Assembly: GCA_021773565.1 (NCBI GenBank)
Contig: JAJFJZ010000028.1
Location: forward strand, 26,548-90,547
Source: Gammaproteobacteria bacterium
Lineage (GTDB): Bacteria > Pseudomonadota > Gammaproteobacteria > Pseudomonadales > Azotimanducaceae
Direction: 5' to 3'
Length of the DNA: 64,000 nt
Shown: positions 62,687 to 64,000 of the stretch, one piece after another
Position numbering within the stretch: the first letter of the stretch is position 1
Layout: every line of letters starts with the position of its first letter
Notes under the pieces: model-generated
The model's input: the letters and a program-made list of their open reading frames with translations, nothing else
Database searches by the model: none
What the model was told of the DNA's origin: nothing
Program-made: the position numbers and the translations under genes

Positions 62687-64000
62687 CTACCAGGATCGCT
62701 CCAGCCTTATTCCCCAGCTCAAGTCGGTTAGATCGAAGTTGGAAATCTGTTGAGTGGTTCGGTAGTTGATAAATCCCGCGACACCCCGTACCAGTTGTAC
62801 CGATGCACCCGCTGAAAAAACGTAATAATTAGAATCGCGCTCGTCGGTCTCCACCCTGATCGGCAATGATGGATTGGAGGGGTCGTTGTTAAACCGGTCA
62901 GCCTCAAATCGTACATTGATGGTTTCCGAGTCATCCTGGAATTCATGCACCCAGTCTGCTCTGACATATGGGGTAATCACACCCCAGGCCGGTGTGAAGG
63001 TGTAAGAGACATGCATCCCCAGATTGGCGGTAAAGGAGGTTGCGTGTTGTTTATTAACACTCAGGTTAAGACCGCCCGCGCCTTTTTCTGTATAGCCATC
63101 GGTTTCTACCGCCGTATAGTTTAAACCCCCGTGGGGTCCTATTATCCAGGCGCCCGGGTTAAAGTCATAACCCACACCCAGTGCGGTAGAACTTTGATGG
63201 CCATCGGTATCAGACTTCGCGCGACGGTTCGTACCCCCCATCACCGTGTTGTAGATGATATGGCGGTTAATCTCAAGATTGTTAAATCCGTAAGTGGCGA
63301 GCACATCTATGTAGTATTTTTTCTCCGAGAAAAAGGAAGCAAATACCGAACCCGCCCAGGATTTCAGGTCCATGCCGCCACCTTCATTAAAGTTTGCGTT
63401 AACGTTGCTGTAGCTAACCGATCCACCTACCACCAGATCGTCCCTTACCCGGTAATCCACGCCCAGCAGTGCGGTAATGGTCTTTGAGTCAAAACCGTTG
63501 CCGTTCGCTGTTGCCTTCTGATCGCCAAAATTGAAATTGGCATTGCCGAAAACGGTCCACTTGGAGAAGTCATCATCTGACCCCGCCGCACCGCCAATGA
63601 GTGTCTTGAAAAAATGTTCAATGTCTACCGTTGCAAATTCCTGGCCATTATATTGCAGCGTCACGCCGGCCAGCTTGAAGGGATCCGAGCCTGATCGAAG
63701 GCTGTTAACACGTTGCGAGAGATTACCGTGTTGGGGAACGGTAAACAGCAGGACCGCATTTACGGTTTGAGTCACTTCTTCGGTGTCGAGTGCTTCCAGT
63801 GCATCCATAATCTGATCAGGTGTATTACCCGCGTTGCGGATGTCGCGGCAGGCGTCGACCAGCTCCTGCTCTGCGGGTGTTAAATTATCAGCCGCCAGGT
63901 TCATCACACAAATATCGTCAAAGGATTCGGCCAGTGAGCCTTCATTGCCGGTTAGGCCAGGGGTTTCTGAAATATCGGTGTCCAGAAAATTGAAGGTACC
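62687..64000 (-). CDS. Autotransporter-type outer-membrane barrel protein, copy 2 (5' truncated by window)
   Basis: The frame is open to base 64000, so the N-terminus lies outside; the ATG at 63907 is probably internal because upstream codons (DDICVMN) continue a Cys-containing passenger. The barrel (about 150-406 of the visible part) has strands like TALLGVDYRVRDDLVVGGSVSY and ends LSWGIRLERSW. It shares the Cys-pair and barrel layout with the gene at 44378-45832. It is convergent with the caspase gene; 36 bases separate them. Confidence 0.82.
   Translation of the reverse strand, partial: GTFNFLDTDISETPGLTGNEGSLAESFDDICVMNLAADNLTPAEQELVDACRDIRNAGNTPDQIMDALEALDTEEVTQTVNAVLLFTVPQHGNLSQRVNSLRSGSDPFKLAGVTLQYNGQEFATVDIEHFFKTLIGGAAGSDDDFSKWTVFGNANFNFGDQKATANGNGFDSKTITALLGVDYRVRDDLVVGGSVSYSNVNANFNEGGGMDLKSWAGSVFASFFSEKKYYIDVLATYGFNNLEINRHIIYNTVMGGTNRRAKSDTDGHQSSTALGVGYDFNPGAWIIGPHGGLNYTAVETDGYTEKGAGGLNLSVNKQHATSFTANLGMHVSYTFTPAWGVITPYVRADWVHEFQDDSETINVRFEADRFNNDPSNPSLPIRVETDERDSNYYVFSAGASVQLVRGVAGFINYRTTQQISNFDLTDLSWGIRLERSW

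Overview
The window looks like a chromosome segment of a free-living, probably marine, Gammaproteobacterium. The reasons are its protein families: a TonB-dependent receptor, RND efflux, TolB/TPR signalling proteins, multiheme cytochromes c, autotransporter-type barrels and an NADP-glutamate dehydrogenase. I did not identify a species.

Region 1 (1-3.5 kb): the 3' part of an acetoin-dehydrogenase E2-like hydrolase, an exported orphan protein and a convergent LuxR regulator. A gene-poor stretch of 0.8 kb follows. It holds a likely transposase remnant and the 3' part of a tRNA-Pro-like gene, which suggests a former integration site.

Region 2 (3.5-13.9 kb): a catabolic locus with a GntR/FCD regulator flanked by four TTGTATACAA operators, a TonB receptor, a class III CoA-transferase, an HMG-CoA-lyase-type enzyme, HyuA/HyuB and an isochorismatase-fold amidohydrolase. 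Together they suggest import of a small molecule, opening of a cyclic amide, and CoA-dependent cleavage of the carbon skeleton.

Region 3 (13.9-21.3 kb): a MarR regulator divergent from two hotdog thioesterase-like proteins and an RND pump (adaptor plus permease, no outer-membrane channel gene), then a YkvI-like membrane protein.

Region 4 (21.3-32.3 kb): a mixed accessory stretch. It has a RelE-type toxin-antitoxin pair, a TIR-TM-TolB-TPR protein, a serine beta-lactamase-fold hydrolase, an SDR, small membrane proteins, a monoheme cytochrome c lipoprotein, universal stress proteins, a DksA-type zinc-finger protein and glutamate dehydrogenase. Three copies of one roughly 85-bp palindromic repeat lie within 2.4 kb.

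Region 5 (32.3-64 kb) is the most unusual part: about 30 kb almost entirely on the + strand. It combines a redox machine with eukaryote-like phospho-signalling and caspase-like proteins. The redox part is a GlcG-type lipoprotein, a large outer-membrane barrel, a decaheme cytochrome with a beta-propeller, a pentaheme-type cytochrome, an FAD / cyclic-nucleotide-binding / four [4Fe-4S] fusion, a bis-His cytochrome-b-like membrane protein, and a second decaheme cytochrome fused through one membrane helix to a cytoplasmic FHA-like domain. The signalling part is a PP2C phosphatase, two FHA proteins, two membrane-anchored Ser/Thr kinases whose N-termini carry one or several DATIV-type threonine motifs, and two exported caspase-family proteins that share a small undescribed N-terminal module. 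An acetolactate-synthase-type enzyme and an aldehyde dehydrogenase sit among them, and two autotransporter-type barrels lie on the opposite strand. My inference is a transmembrane and possibly extracellular electron-transfer system under kinase/phosphatase/FHA control, with caspase-like effectors.
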